Source: Rhizobium sp.
GTDB taxonomy: Bacteria > Pseudomonadota > Alphaproteobacteria > Rhizobiales > Rhizobiaceae
Direction of reading: 5' to 3'
Length of the DNA stretch: 64,000 bases
NCBI GenBank assembly: GCA_027533385.1
Contig: JAPZUE010000029.1
Location: 1-64,000, forward strand
Shown: in pieces, positions 26,001-34,691 of the stretch
Numbering within the stretch: the stretch's first letter is position 1
Layout of the letters: every line of letters starts with the position of its first letter
The notes under the pieces: generated by a model
The model's database searches: none
The model's input: only the letters and a program-made list of their open reading frames with translations
Told to the model about the DNA's origin: nothing
Made by a program: the position numbers and the translations under genes

Positions 26001-26446
26001 TGCATCGCCTGGAGGCCATGGTCGAAGCCGGCCGCAAGCGCGCCCGTCCGATCATCATGACCTCGATCGCCATGTCGGCGGGCATGCTGCCCTCGGCCCT
26101 GGGCGTCGGTGAAGGCGGCTCGTTCCGTGCACCAATGGCTATCGCGGTTATCGGCGGCATCATCGTCTCGACGGTGTTGAGCCTCGTGGTCGTCCCGGCC
26201 TTCTTCCTGATCCTCGACGACGTCTCCCGCCTGCTCGGCTGGCTCTTCAGCCACTTCGTCGGCAAGAAGGAAGAAGAAGAGGAGCCGCTTACGCCGGAAG
26301 TCCTGTCCTTCCTCGCCCGCAAGAACGTGCAGGCTCTGGAAGCGATGGAAAAGCGTGTCTCGGCCGTCGAACGCAGCCAGCCAGTCAGCCGCAAGAGCGA
26401 TGGCAAGGGCAACGTGGTCAACCTACCGCCACTCGCGGCGGAGTAA
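23009..26446 (+). CDS. RND-family multidrug efflux permease
   Basis: 1145 residues of the AcrB/MexB family, proton-driven export of hydrophobic compounds. The N-terminus FSAWSIRNPIAPILAFFLL, the porter-domain GVDEINS region, helix 4 GILVDDAIVEVENIARH (with the Asp-Asp pair of the proton relay) and the second-half MGIVTKNAILLVDFAIE are diagnostic. It is about 100 residues longer than usual. The extra length lies in a hydrophilic stretch around residues 490-550 (EDHHDNDSLPLK to RVEQESEKSETP) and a charged C-terminal tail after the last helix (KKEEEEEPLTPE onward). A terminator follows immediately. Substrate unknown. Confidence 0.92.
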   Translation: MNFSAWSIRNPIAPILAFFLLMVVGIQSFYALPITRFPNIDVPLVAISVGQSGASPAELESQVTKEIEDAVASITGVDEINSTVTDGNSQTVVMFRMEVPTEQAVQDVKDAIDQIRGDLPASVDEPIVTKIDVEGQAIQSFAVSSPNMNLAELSWFVDDTVKRALQGQPGIGRVDRYGGADREVRVELDPNRLDALGVTAADISSQLKGTNVDLGSGRGQVAGAEQSIRTLGDNRDVESLANTTIALPGGRFVKLSDLGRVYDTYEEQKSFARHDGKPVVSFAVFRAKGASEVTVAETVAESLATVRAENPDVQIEMIDDSVYFTYGNYEAAMHTLVEGAILAVIVVLLFLRNWRATLISAVALPLSAIPTFWVMDMMDFSLNLVSFLALTLATGILVDDAIVEVENIARHIKMGKTPYRAAIEAADEIGLAVIATTFTIIAVFVPVSFMPGIPGQYFIQFGLTVAFSVFFSLLVARLITPMMAAYLMRPEDAMEDHHDNDSLPLKMYTRIVRATTGGWAPQFLRNWGDRVEQESEKSETPAGRFVHFMFARVGFGWVSRLLTLAAAIAFLVGSIILLSGVPGSFIPPEDAGRIVLSVELPPNATLEETERKTDEIYAAIKDVPDVASIFILGGSSPRGDLELRRASVTMNLDRIEHSLAKTLVNKGLGGIPLIGDYLPKLPENGRVRPQWDVEEEVFAKLAGIPDIRITKLNDRGERDITFNFLSKNEEELNQAVGILEAKLRQVPELANVSADGALPRPELQIRPRADEAARLGITAQQIAQTVRVATIGDVDAALPKISLDNRQIPIRVQASLDLRTDLAAIRALKVRTASGATVPLSSVADIDYAEGVSSIKRNDRNRVVSIGAGLPQGVALDTATAAFRTTVENAEIPASVRLAESGDAKIQAEMQQSFVNAMILGLLLVLTVLILLFKDVIQPFTILFSLPLAIGGVAVALILTNNALSMPVLIGILMLMGIVTKNAILLVDFAIEMRRQGMHRLEAMVEAGRKRARPIIMTSIAMSAGMLPSALGVGEGGSFRAPMAIAVIGGIIVSTVLSLVVVPAFFLILDDVSRLLGWLFSHFVGKKEEEEEPLTPEVLSFLARKNVQALEAMEKRVSAVERSQPVSRKSDGKGNVVNLPPLAAE

Positions 26447-26458
26447 TCCTGGATCTGG

Positions 26459-26488
26459 ATCGGCCGCCTTCGGGCGGCCGATTTGTTT
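26459..26488 (+). terminator. Intrinsic terminator after the RND operon
   Basis: Perfect 10-bp stem ATCGGCCGCC/GGCGGCCGAT with a TTCG tetraloop, followed by TTGTTT, 12 bases after the pump stop codon. Confidence 0.92.
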
Positions 26489-26599
26489 CCGGCAGGCGCA
26501 CCATGGGGCGTTCGCCCACCCCACACCCTCCAGTCACACACAAGGCACTTGGTGCAACTTTGTTGCATATTTCCCTGAGTTTTGACGACGAGGAATACC

Positions 26600-27256
26600 G
26601 TGAGATATTTGATCATCATGGCAGCCACCCTTATGGCTGCATCGGCATCAGCAACCGACACGGCCTGGACCGGCACGCATACCCCGCTCTCTGTTTCGAG
26701 GGATGGATACTACGACTGGTCCGGCGGTTATGCCGGCATGACTGCCGGATACGGGTGGATGGACGGCCACTTCGAGACGGCAGGCTATCCGCCGGCTCAA
26801 TCCGAACTGAATGGTTCCAGTCTGGGTGTCTTCGGTGGTTTCAATATCGCCCTGTACCAAGCTCTGATCCTCGGTGTCGAAGGTGATGTTGAATACAACT
26901 TTCAGGATGTCACCGTCAGTTCGACCTTTGGGACCTTCAACGGCGGCGTCGACCTTCAGGGCTCCGCGCGGATACGCCTTGGTTACGCGCTTGACCGTTT
27001 GCTGATTTACGGCAGCGCAGGCTGGTCCGGCGCTCATCTGGAGGCAAACCTCACAGGCGTCGGCGAGGCCTCGGGCAACTTCACTGGCTACACGCTGGGC
27101 GCAGGCATCGATTACGCGGTGACCGATGTGATCTTCGGTCGGATCGATTATCGTTATGCGGATTATAGCAGTGGCAACATCATATTCGGCCCGGCTTCCG
27201 TGAATGCGGATCTGACCCAGCAGACGGTCAAGGTCGGCCTCGGGATCAAATTCTAG
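26600..27256 (+). CDS. Outer-membrane beta-barrel protein (Omp25/31-like)
   Basis: 218 residues from the GTG at 26600, chosen because GAGGAA sits just upstream and it gives a clean signal peptide (MRYLIIMAATLMAASASA, cleavage before TDTA). A TTG at 26582 is the alternative. The mature part shows alternating hydrophobic strands: DWSGGYAGMTAGYGWMDG, then VFGGFNIALYQALILGVEGDVEYNF, then GSARIRLGYALDRLLIYGSAGWSG, then FGRIDYRYADYSSG, ending in VGLGIKF with the C-terminal Phe used in barrel assembly. This is the Omp25/Omp31-like porin family common in Rhizobiales. Monocistronic. Confidence 0.85.
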   Translation: MRYLIIMAATLMAASASATDTAWTGTHTPLSVSRDGYYDWSGGYAGMTAGYGWMDGHFETAGYPPAQSELNGSSLGVFGGFNIALYQALILGVEGDVEYNFQDVTVSSTFGTFNGGVDLQGSARIRLGYALDRLLIYGSAGWSGAHLEANLTGVGEASGNFTGYTLGAGIDYAVTDVIFGRIDYRYADYSSGNIIFGPASVNADLTQQTVKVGLGIKF

Positions 27257-27360
27257 AGCATGTCCAGCAAAAGTGCGTCAGCGGTTTTGCGTCCGGACTG
27301 CGTGAAAACAAATAGATAGAGCATTTCAGGTGATCCCGTTTTCACCGGAAATGCTCTAGA
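27255..27360. repeat. Rhizobial-type intergenic palindromic repeat
   Basis: Begins at TAGAGCATGTCC right after the porin stop and ends with an inverted repeat AGAGCATTT (27318-27326) / AAATGCTCT (27349-27357), with a GGTTTTGCGTCCGGAC segment between. I recognise this general pattern as a dispersed rhizobial palindrome; copy number cannot be checked here. It may also terminate the porin transcript. Confidence 0.65.
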
Positions 27361-27468
27361 CACGGACGGCGCCAGCTAAAGCTCAACATCGAAAGCGGGT
27401 ATTGCGCAAAGGCGGTGCTCGTTGTGCTTCAAGCCTGTTTTCGGTCATCGTTATATGCCGATGACCAT

Positions 27469-27482
27469 TTGATCGAAATCAA
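27469..27482. promoter_or_regulatory. FNR/FixK-type anaerobox upstream of the crp/fnr gene
   Basis: TTGATCGAAATCAA, an exact match to TTGAT-N4-ATCAA. It lies about 175 bases upstream of the GTG start of the Crp/Fnr regulator, in an otherwise empty gap (27361-27650), and points to low-oxygen control or autoregulation. Confidence 0.7.
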
Positions 27483-27650
27483 TCCATGCTTCCCGGACTC
27501 GCGATAATGTGACCTCACTGGAAAGGGCATGTTCACCCGGACCTGCAGGAGACGCACACATGCGACCCGGTCATGCCTGACCGCACGGACGCAGAGATAA
27601 CGCGACGACGGCAGCGGTGGACGCCGTGACGCAGCAGTGGATGGGGAGCC

Positions 27651-28343
27651 GTGAAGACCGTGAACAAGATCCTGAGACTGAACACACGCGACAAGAACAC
27701 GCTTCTGCGGACGTCCTTCTTGTCTCAAATGGGCCCGACCGCGATGGCCTCGATGATGGAGATCGCCAACATCTCCAACTATGAAGCCCGCGACGTGCTC
27801 TTCCGCGAGGGGGAGCCTGCCGACAGCTTCTACAGTGTCCTGACCGGCTATGTGCGCCTCTATCGCCTGAACAAGGACGGACGCGAAGCAGATATCCGCA
27901 TCTGCGGCCCGGGAGACACCTTCTCGGAATGCCTGCTGGCGCTCGGCGACAGGTATCTTTACAACGCCCAGGCTGCCGAACCGGTGACGCTTGCGCGCTT
28001 CGACCTTCAACGTGTTCGCACACTGGCCGAACAGGAAAAGGACGTTGCAAGGGCGATCATCCGCTGCCTGTCCGATCACCTGCGCACGACGATGGACTGC
28101 ATCGCCAACGACCGCCTGCAGACCGCACCGCAACGCGTCGCGCACTATCTGCTGACCCACTGCCAGACCGAAGGCGGGCCGGCATCGATCCGTCTGCCGT
28201 TCCAGAAAAGCCTGCTCGCCGGCAAGCTCGGTCTTGCGCCCGAAGCTCTCTCGCGCGCCTTCTCGACGCTCAAACGTGTCGGCGTTACCGTGCGTGGGCG
28301 CACGATCCATGTCAGCGATGTGAATGCGCTCAGGCAGATCTGA
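27651..28343 (+). CDS. Crp/Fnr-family regulator without Fe-S cysteines
   Basis: 230 residues starting at GTG (27651); an in-frame stop at 27627 rules out a longer form. A cyclic-nucleotide-binding-type beta barrel spans about 25-140 (EARDVLFREGEPADSFYSVLTGYVRLYRL), followed by a dimer helix and a winged helix at about 150-225 with recognition region LAGKLGLAPEALSRAFSTLKRVGV. The Fnr-type N-terminal cysteine cluster is absent, which places it with FixK, DNR or NnrR-like proteins rather than FnrN. The recognition region looks more DNR-like. A perfect anaerobox upstream suggests that it belongs to the oxygen or NO response network. Signal and targets are not known. Confidence 0.82.
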   Translation: MKTVNKILRLNTRDKNTLLRTSFLSQMGPTAMASMMEIANISNYEARDVLFREGEPADSFYSVLTGYVRLYRLNKDGREADIRICGPGDTFSECLLALGDRYLYNAQAAEPVTLARFDLQRVRTLAEQEKDVARAIIRCLSDHLRTTMDCIANDRLQTAPQRVAHYLLTHCQTEGGPASIRLPFQKSLLAGKLGLAPEALSRAFSTLKRVGVTVRGRTIHVSDVNALRQI

Positions 28344-28376
28344 GCAAGCGACGGTCGGAAAAGCGCGCCCTCCTGC

Positions 28377-28988
28377 TCAGAGCCCCCCACTCTGCTGCAG
28401 GAAGCTGACGATCCGCTCAACGCCGGCACCACGCTTGAGATCGGTGAAGACAAACGGTCGATCGGAGCGCATGCGACCTGCATCCCGCTCCATCACCTCG
28501 AGATCGACGCCGACATGCGGGGCAAGATCGGTCTTGTTGATGATGAGCAGATCCGACCGCGTGATGCCGGGACCGCCCTTGCGCGGGATCTCCTCGCCCT
28601 GGCACACCGAGATCACATAGAGGGTGATATCAGCCAGATCTGGCGAAAAGGTCGCCGCGAGATTGTCGCCGCCCGATTCGATGAAAACCACGTCGAGATC
28701 CGGGATGCGGGCATTGAGATCGGCGATCGCCTTGAGATTGATCGAGGCATCCTCACGGATCGCCGTGTGCGGACAGCCGCCGGTTTCGACACCCACAACC
28801 CGATCCGAACTCAGGGCCTGCATGCGGATCAGCGCGTCGGCATCCTCACGGGTATAGATGTCGTTGGTCACGACCGCGACCGAGTAATCGTCACGCATGG
28901 CCTTGCAGAGCTTCTCGGTCAGCGCCGTCTTGCCGGATCCGACCGGCCCGCCGATACCGACGCGGAGGGGACCATTCTTCGATTTCAT
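28377..28988 (-). CDS. ureG: Urease accessory GTPase UreG
   Basis: 203 residues from ATG 28988 (a second ATG lies at 28991; an AGGA site fits both). The frame stays open upstream through ureF but is not coding there. Walker A GPVGSGKT at 14-21, the [11 protein letters not shown] nickel-binding CPH motif, [11 protein letters not shown] and the guanine-specificity motif [10 protein letters not shown] are all present. UreG hydrolyses GTP to deliver nickel to apo-urease with UreE, UreF and UreD. It is the last gene of the urease cluster, convergent with the Crp/Fnr gene. Confidence 0.95.
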   Translation of the reverse strand: MKSKNGPLRVGIGGPVGSGKTALTEKLCKAMRDDYSVAVVTNDIYTREDADALIRMQALSSDRVVGVETGGCPHTAIREDASINLKAIADLNARIPDLDVVFIESGGDNLAATFSPDLADITLYVISVCQGEEIPRKGGPGITRSDLLIINKTDLAPHVGVDLEVMERDAGRMRSDRPFVFTDLKRGAGVERIVSFLQQSGGL

Positions 28989-29016
28989 CATCTTCGTCCT
29001 GTGTAAGCGCTTCTGG

Positions 29017-29703
29017 CTAGGATTGGAAAAGCCGGGAATACTGGGCTTCATGCCGCATGCTGAGAGTATCGGCGATGATGGTCGCCGAACCCAGATCGTC
29101 GAGGCCCAAATGCTCATAGCGGGAGGCCGCGTCCAGGATCGGCCCCTCCGATGCAGCGAGGATCGCCACACCGCGCGTCTGGCCAATAACGCCAAGCCGG
29201 ATTGCAACGGAGACATATTGACAGATTTGCGCATGCAGGAAGGCGGCAATCGCATCCGCGCGCCCGACACCATGCGCGGCCGCGACCGCGCCGACGGCAA
29301 CGCCATAGGCAACCGGCCCGGAAAGCTGATCGATCACCGGATGAGGCCAGGCGGAAGCGGCCTTGACGAAGGCTTCGCCGAGCCTGATGACCTCGGCATG
29401 TCGCTCTGCCGATCCGGCCAGCGCAGTGCTGAGCGCCACGAGTTCGTCGAGCCCCTCGCCCTCCTGCTGTAGACGATGGGCTTCGCCCAGCAGGATGCAA
29501 TCGCTGCGCAGCCCCCCATCGCTCAGCAGTAGCTTGAGCCAGCTCTCGACATCGTCACCATCGGCGACATGCCCTTCCACGACCGCGCTTTCGAAGCCGG
29601 CCGAATAGGAAAAGCCCCCCACCGGGAAAGCGGGTGACAGCCAGGCCATCAACCGGAGCAAGGCCTGCCGCGCGTTCAGTCCGTCGGCACCGCTATCAGC
29701 CAT
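29017..29703 (-). CDS. ureF: Urease accessory protein UreF
   Basis: About 228 residues from ATG 29703 (ATG 29709 is an alternative), overlapping the 3' end of ureE by eight bases. All-helical UreF pattern: [27 protein letters not shown] near the N-terminus, then [25 protein letters not shown], ending [13 protein letters not shown], where the MRHE tail is conserved. UreF links UreD and UreG in the activation complex and acts as a gatekeeper of the GTPase. Confidence 0.94.
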   Translation of the reverse strand: MADSGADGLNARQALLRLMAWLSPAFPVGGFSYSAGFESAVVEGHVADGDDVESWLKLLLSDGGLRSDCILLGEAHRLQQEGEGLDELVALSTALAGSAERHAEVIRLGEAFVKAASAWPHPVIDQLSGPVAYGVAVGAVAAAHGVGRADAIAAFLHAQICQYVSVAIRLGVIGQTRGVAILAASEGPILDAASRYEHLGLDDLGSATIIADTLSMRHEAQYSRLFQS

Positions 29704-30181
29704 GGCCATGTCCGGCCTCATGATGGCCCGCATGCGATCCGTGGCTGCCATGGGCGTGATAGGCGCCGCGCACCGGCTGGAATGGCTCCACCACCTCACT
29801 GACCTCGGCCCCCAGCCCCGTCAGCATGTCGCGAATCACATGGTCGCGCTGAATGAGGATGCGATCCGTCTCGATCTGGGCAGACAGATGCCGGTTGCCG
29901 AGATGCCAGGCGAGCTCGATAAGATGCAGACTGTCGCGCGCCCGGATTTCGAACAGACGCTCCTCGGCCGCCTGGATCTCGATGGTCGAGCCATCGTCCA
30001 GAACCAGCCGGTCGCCATGGTGGAACAGCACGGCTTCCTTCAGGTCGAGCATCACCATCTCGCCATTGTCGAGATGCAGGAGCTTGCGTCTCAGATGTCG
30101 CCCGTCATGAGGGAGGACGACGACGCCCTCGGGCGCATCGGTGATGACACCGGCAGGTTTGAAATTGGTCGCGCGCTGCAT
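29696..30181 (-). CDS. ureE: Urease accessory nickel chaperone UreE
   Basis: 161 residues from ATG 30181 with a GGAG site; an in-frame ATG further up (30217) is less likely. An N-terminal peptide-binding-like domain ([23 protein letters not shown]) is followed by the metal-binding domain with [16 protein letters not shown] and the late [20 protein letters not shown]. It ends in a histidine-rich tail ([20 protein letters not shown]) that can store nickel. It passes nickel to UreG. Confidence 0.94.
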   Translation of the reverse strand: MQRATNFKPAGVITDAPEGVVVLPHDGRHLRRKLLHLDNGEMVMLDLKEAVLFHHGDRLVLDDGSTIEIQAAEERLFEIRARDSLHLIELAWHLGNRHLSAQIETDRILIQRDHVIRDMLTGLGAEVSEVVEPFQPVRGAYHAHGSHGSHAGHHEAGHGHG

Positions 30182-30246
30182 GAAAACTCCGGCATGGCTG
30201 TTTTTTGAACCATGCACAGGAATGAGGCAAACGGCAAGATCTCTCT

Positions 30247-31116
30247 TCAGCCCCGGCGACCGATGGCTGCGAAAAGTCGAGCATCATCAGGAGCATGCTC
30301 GGAAAGCACGGGATCGACGATGGTCAGCGACTGTTCGTGGCAAACCCGATCTCGCCCCATCTCCTTCGCCAGATAAAGCGCCTTGTCGGCCCAGGCATAG
30401 GTGATCTCCGGACGCTGCTCGGGCCGGAACTCCGCCACACCGGCAGAGATGGTCACGCTCAGTTCCGTGTCGTGAAGACTGACGCGCTCCTGCCCTATTC
30501 GCCGACGCGCCTCTTCGACCAGCGCCAGACGGTCAGCCAGCGTCCCGCCCTGCAGGATGACCCCGAATTCCTCGCCGCCAAGCCGCGCCACCAGATGCGG
30601 CTCACCGAACACCTCATTCAGCATGCCGGAAATCGCCTGGATCACCCGGTCGCCGGCCTGATGGCCGAAACGATCGTTGATCGACTTGAAGCGATCGATG
30701 TCGATGATCGCCAGCGAGGCATTTTCCTCGACATTGGCGACGGCGTCATTGAAGCCGCGCCGGTTGGCAAGTCCCGACAGGCTGTCGGTGCGACTGAGGC
30801 GCTCGAACTCCCTGCGCGATCTCAAGAGGTCACGAATGACGGTGCCTGCAACCAGGGCAAGCCCGCCCGAGAGCAGACCGGCAAACAGCCAGGAAAAGGC
30901 GACCATCAACTTGACCAGGTCTGCAAAAGCGACGTCCTGGAACGCCAGCGAGGACAGGAACGGCAGCAGGCAAATGCCGGCCAGGCTGGTAACGATGACG
31001 GAACGAAAGCTGACACGGAAGGCAAAGCTCCAGACGCCATTGGGGGTGTCGAAATCCCCCAACTCGATCTGCCGCCAAAGCTCTTTGCCGATGCGACTCA
31101 CCGTCCGCTCCTTCAC
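30247..31116 (-). CDS. Membrane-bound diguanylate cyclase (GGEEF) within the urease cluster
   Basis: 289 residues: two membrane helices in the N-terminal 95 residues ([20 protein letters not shown] and [22 protein letters not shown]), then a GGDEF domain with [35 protein letters not shown] and the active-site RLGGEEFGV. All catalytic positions look intact, so it should make cyclic di-GMP. No EAL domain. It lies 66 bases upstream of ureE and 190 bases after the DUF2459 gene on the same strand, so it is plausibly co-transcribed with urease accessory genes. No N-terminal sensory domain of known type is seen. Confidence 0.9.
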   Translation of the reverse strand: MKERTVSRIGKELWRQIELGDFDTPNGVWSFAFRVSFRSVIVTSLAGICLLPFLSSLAFQDVAFADLVKLMVAFSWLFAGLLSGGLALVAGTVIRDLLRSRREFERLSRTDSLSGLANRRGFNDAVANVEENASLAIIDIDRFKSINDRFGHQAGDRVIQAISGMLNEVFGEPHLVARLGGEEFGVILQGGTLADRLALVEEARRRIGQERVSLHDTELSVTISAGVAEFRPEQRPEITYAWADKALYLAKEMGRDRVCHEQSLTIVDPVLSEHAPDDARLFAAIGRRG

Positions 31117-31307
31117 AATCAGGCCTATTGGCTTAGGCTGCGTCCGTTGGCCAAATCCTAATGCAATCCTTCAAATGCAATCGATCTGCCGATTGAGTGA
31201 AGCGCTCCCTAAAAAGGATCGAAAAGCAATCACTGGATGAACACTCGCGTGGGCTTTTTAGCGCATTACGTGCAAAGGACGGGCATCAGTCGAAAGCGGC
31301 GAATGTC

Positions 31308-31988
31308 TCAGCTGCTGTGATGGAGGTCTATGGAGAGATCCAGCAATTGCGGCAGCGGCGTCCACCATCCCGTGCGCAGACCGGCCACCCGCAGCATCGA
31401 TGCCGTCCATGTATTGCAGCCGACAAAGGCATTGAAGGCGCCGTGCGCCTCGAAGAAGGCGTCGTCCAGACCATAGGCTGCGCCGGGGATGGGCACGGGC
31501 ACACCGGCATCGCGGACGAAGCTCGCACGAATGGCCTCGATCATCCGGCTACGCCCGTCCTTGGAGATCGTCAGAACTCGAACGGAAGGGTGGTCCTGAT
31601 CGATCTGACCTGCGACCGAGACATGCAGGACGGAGCGATCCACGGTCAGCGCCTTCAACACCGGCAGCGGTCGGATATCGCCCCAGGTCGGCGTCTCGAT
31701 ATAAAAGGAGCGTCCGCCCCAGCCGATGATCAGGTATTCGACGCCGGGCATATCCACCGGCAGACCGGCCGGGATGATATCGGCAAAGGCCGCCCGCACC
31801 TCGTCATCAACAGGCAGAGCGATGTCGGTGTGGATGGGATTGGCAAGCAGCAGGATCTGCGTTTCGCCCTGGACGGCAGCTTCTGCCGGCGCGGTCACAG
31901 GCCGGGGAACGACTGTTCCCAGCACCACAAGCAAAAACAGCAGGGCAAGGGTGGAGCCCAGCATTCGCAAAACGGGTGTCAATTGCAT
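31308..31988 (-). CDS. DUF2459 (TIGR02117, urease-region) protein
   Basis: 226 residues with an N-terminal membrane anchor or signal (LGSTLALLFLLVVLGTVV). The family pattern is seen: LLLANPIHTDIALPVDD, then YLIIGWGGRSFYIETPTW, then VLHVSVAG and a late FVGCNTWTASMLRVAGLRTGWWTPLP segment. The conserved His, Cys-Asn and Trp positions suggest a periplasmic hydrolase-like or transferase-like fold, but the biochemical function is unknown. TIGR02117 was named for its recurrence in urease regions, which matches the neighbours here. Confidence 0.85.
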   Translation of the reverse strand: MQLTPVLRMLGSTLALLFLLVVLGTVVPRPVTAPAEAAVQGETQILLLANPIHTDIALPVDDEVRAAFADIIPAGLPVDMPGVEYLIIGWGGRSFYIETPTWGDIRPLPVLKALTVDRSVLHVSVAGQIDQDHPSVRVLTISKDGRSRMIEAIRASFVRDAGVPVPIPGAAYGLDDAFFEAHGAFNAFVGCNTWTASMLRVAGLRTGWWTPLPQLLDLSIDLHHSS

Positions 31989-31994
31989 GAGATC

Positions 31995-32237
31995 CTAGTC
32001 TGCAAGATCGAGTCGGGCTTCGATACGTTGAACTTGCTCGACAAGGCGATCGATCCGCAAGCCCATCTCGGCAACGCCTCCGGCATCAGCACCTTGGTCG
32101 CGGCGCAAACCGGCCAAGCCGATTTCCATCCGGGTCAGGCGCTGCCCCTGCTCCTGCATCGTTCCGCGCATCTCACGCAAATCGCTGCGGATGGCACGCA
32201 GATGCTCCAGCACCAGATTGTTGACATCCTCAGCCAC
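31995..32237 (-). CDS. Small coiled-coil hypothetical protein in urease cluster
   Basis: 80 residues from the GTG at 32237, chosen because GGGAG lies seven bases upstream; the frame is open to an ATG at 32291 but without a ribosome site. Heptad-like runs (LEHLRAIRSDLREMRGTMQEQGQRLTRME and LRIDRLVEQVQRIEARLDL) predict two coiled-coil helices. There is no known catalytic motif. It follows ureC by about 75 bases and precedes the DUF2459 gene by six bases. Confidence 0.7.
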   Translation of the reverse strand: MAEDVNNLVLEHLRAIRSDLREMRGTMQEQGQRLTRMEIGLAGLRRDQGADAGGVAEMGLRIDRLVEQVQRIEARLDLAD

Positions 32238-32310
32238 GATGCATCTCCCGACATCATCAGGGAATGATACACCAGCCCTGACAAGCCGCAACTCTGGAGC
32301 GATCCTCAGC

Positions 32311-34023
32311 TCAGAACAGGAAATACCGCTGTGCCATCGGCAGCTTGGTCGCCGGTTCGCAGGTCAGAAGCTCACCGTCGGCGCGGACTTCATAGGTTTC
32401 CGGATCCACTTCCACATGCGGCGTCAAGTCGTTATGGATCATCGACTTTTTCGAGATGCCGCCACGGGTGTTCTTGACCGCGACCATCTGCTTCGCTGTG
32501 CCTAGGCGGTTGGCAAGCCCCGCATCGAGCGCGGCCTGGCTGACAAAGGTGACGGAGGAGTTCGTGCGCGCCTTGCCATAGGCGCCGAACATCGGACGGT
32601 AATGCACCGGCTGCGGCGTCGGGATCGAGGCATTCGGATCGCCCATCGGCGCGGCGGCAATCATGCCCCCCATCAGGATCATGTCCGGCTTCACACCGAA
32701 GAAGGCCGGGTTCCAGATGACAAGATCGGCGCGCTTCCCGACTTCGACCGATCCGATCTCATGGGAGACCCCATGGGCGATCGCCGGGTTGATCGTGTAT
32801 TTCGCGATATAACGCTTGGCGCGCATATTATCGTTATCGCCCGTCTCGGACGGCAGCGCACCGCGCTGGCGCTTCATCTTGTCCGCCGTCTGCCAGGTGC
32901 GGATGATGACTTCGCCGACGCGGCCCATGGCCTGGCTGTCCGACGAGATGATCGAGAAGGCACCGATATCATGCAGGATGTCTTCCGCAGCAATCGTTTC
33001 CTTGCGGATGCGGCTCTCGGCAAAGGCAATGTCTTCGGGGATCGACGAGGACAGGTGATGGCATACCATCAGCATGTCCAGATGCTCGGCAACCGTGTTG
33101 ACCGTGTAGGGCCGGGTCGGATTGGTCGACGACGGGATGACGTTCATCTGACCGCAGATCTTGATGATATCAGGCGCATGCCCACCGCCAGCACCTTCGG
33201 TGTGGAAAGCATGGATGGTACGGCCCCGGATGGCATTGACGGTGTCTTCGACGAAGCCGCTTTCGTTCAACGTATCCGTGTGGATCATCACCTGCACGTC
33301 AAACTGGTCGGCAACCGAAAGGCAGCAGTCGATCGCGCCCGGCGTGGTACCCCAGTCCTCGTGCAGCTTCAGAGCGGTTGCACCGCCCAACACCATTTCC
33401 TCGATCGCGCCGGGCAGCGAGGCATTGCCCTTGCCGGCAAAGGCAAGGTTCATCGGAAAGGCATCCGCCGCCTCGATCATCCGCGCGATGTGCCAGGGAC
33501 CGGGCGTGCAGGTGGTGGCAAGCGAACCATGCGCCGGACCCGTGCCGCCGCCGAGCATGCAGGTCAGGCCGGACATCAGCGCCTCCTCAATCTGCTGCGG
33601 GCAGATGAAGTGGATATGCGCATCCATGCCGCCGGCAGTGACGATCTTGCCCTCGCCCGCAATCGCCTCCGTGCCAGGACCGACGATGATGTTGACGTTG
33701 GGCTGCGTATCCGGATTGCCGGCCTTGCCGATCGCAACGATGCGGCCGTCCTTCAGCCCGATATCGGCCTTCACGATGCCCCAGTGGTCGAGGATCAGCG
33801 CATTGGTGATGACGGTGTCGACGGCGCCGTTGGCGCGCGTCACCTGGCTCTGGCCCATGCCGTCGCGGATGACCTTGCCGCCGCCGAACTTCACCTCTTC
33901 GCCATAGGTGGTGAAATCCTTCTCCACCTCGATGAACAATTCCGTATCGGCAAGACGCACCTTGTCGCCCGTGGTCGGACCAAACATCGAAGCATAGGCG
34001 GCGCGGGACATCTTGAAGGACAT
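32311..34023 (-). CDS. ureC: Urease alpha subunit UreC
   Basis: The catalytic subunit that hydrolyses urea to ammonia and carbamate. 570 residues, the usual length. Nickel ligands and active-site segments are intact: [13 protein letters not shown] (two His), ALKLHEDWG (carbamylated Lys and His), the HTDTLNE segment, [12 protein letters not shown], and the flap [19 protein letters not shown] with the catalytic His. It is encoded separately from ureA and ureB with two other genes between, and starts five bases after the upstream accessory gene ends. Confidence 0.97.
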   Translation of the reverse strand: MSFKMSRAAYASMFGPTTGDKVRLADTELFIEVEKDFTTYGEEVKFGGGKVIRDGMGQSQVTRANGAVDTVITNALILDHWGIVKADIGLKDGRIVAIGKAGNPDTQPNVNIIVGPGTEAIAGEGKIVTAGGMDAHIHFICPQQIEEALMSGLTCMLGGGTGPAHGSLATTCTPGPWHIARMIEAADAFPMNLAFAGKGNASLPGAIEEMVLGGATALKLHEDWGTTPGAIDCCLSVADQFDVQVMIHTDTLNESGFVEDTVNAIRGRTIHAFHTEGAGGGHAPDIIKICGQMNVIPSSTNPTRPYTVNTVAEHLDMLMVCHHLSSSIPEDIAFAESRIRKETIAAEDILHDIGAFSIISSDSQAMGRVGEVIIRTWQTADKMKRQRGALPSETGDNDNMRAKRYIAKYTINPAIAHGVSHEIGSVEVGKRADLVIWNPAFFGVKPDMILMGGMIAAAPMGDPNASIPTPQPVHYRPMFGAYGKARTNSSVTFVSQAALDAGLANRLGTAKQMVAVKNTRGGISKKSMIHNDLTPHVEVDPETYEVRADGELLTCEPATKLPMAQRYFLF

Positions 34024-34028
34024 GGGCG

Positions 34029-34679
34029 TCAGGTTCCTTGGGCGAGGGAGGAAGCAAAGAGAGGTTGCAGCCGCATGATGCGGCCGCTGGCGATATGCTG
34101 GTCGACGAGGCGCCGTTCGGCCTCGAAGGGATGGCCATCCCAGCCACTGTGACCGAAACCGGCAAGCAGGATGGTATCCTTGGCATGCGCGGGGTCCAGA
34201 AGCAGCGCCTGGATCACCACCAGGCCGCTGGACGGCACGACATAGGGTTCCGCATCAAGCGCCATCAGGACCTTGTCCAGCGCCTCATGAACGGCGCGAC
34301 TGATGATCCGGTGCCGCTTGCCCTTCGCCGTAGCAAAGGCCTCGAAGCCGTCGGTGTAATCGTCGCAGAAATCGTCGAGTTCGGGATGGCTGATGGCCAG
34401 CTCCGGCTTCAGGTCGGCAAACTTCTCCGGATCGCGCACCGACCAGATCTCGGCCGTACGACTGACGGCCTCGCTGTCACGCCAGGCCGGATCGGCCAGC
34501 ATCGCGGCCCCTGGGCGCCCGGTATTGCAGACGGCGATGATATCGGTCTTGCGCCCTGCCGAACCGAAATTGCGGCTGCCGTTGAAGCGGATCACCAGGT
34601 CCGCCGCATCGATCAGGGGGGCTGCCCCTTCATGCACCGGGCCATTGCCCACGATCATGATCTGTCTCGCCCGAGCCAT
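34029..34679 (-). CDS. Urease-operon accessory protein, glycosyltransferase-29-like
   Basis: 216 residues, resembling proteins labelled urease operon accessory protein in rhizobia. The N-terminal [29 protein letters not shown] and the later [14 protein letters not shown] and [17 protein letters not shown] pattern recall GT29/sialyltransferase-like folds, where a GNGP-type loop binds nucleotide and the final His is functional. A role in nickel incorporation is not established, and the sugar-transferase resemblance is weak evidence. Tightly packed with ureC (five bases). Confidence 0.75.
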   Translation of the reverse strand: MARARQIMIVGNGPVHEGAAPLIDAADLVIRFNGSRNFGSAGRKTDIIAVCNTGRPGAAMLADPAWRDSEAVSRTAEIWSVRDPEKFADLKPELAISHPELDDFCDDYTDGFEAFATAKGKRHRIISRAVHEALDKVLMALDAEPYVVPSSGLVVIQALLLDPAHAKDTILLAGFGHSGWDGHPFEAERRLVDQHIASGRIMRLQPLFASSLAQGT

Positions 34680-34691
34680 CGCGTGTCACCC

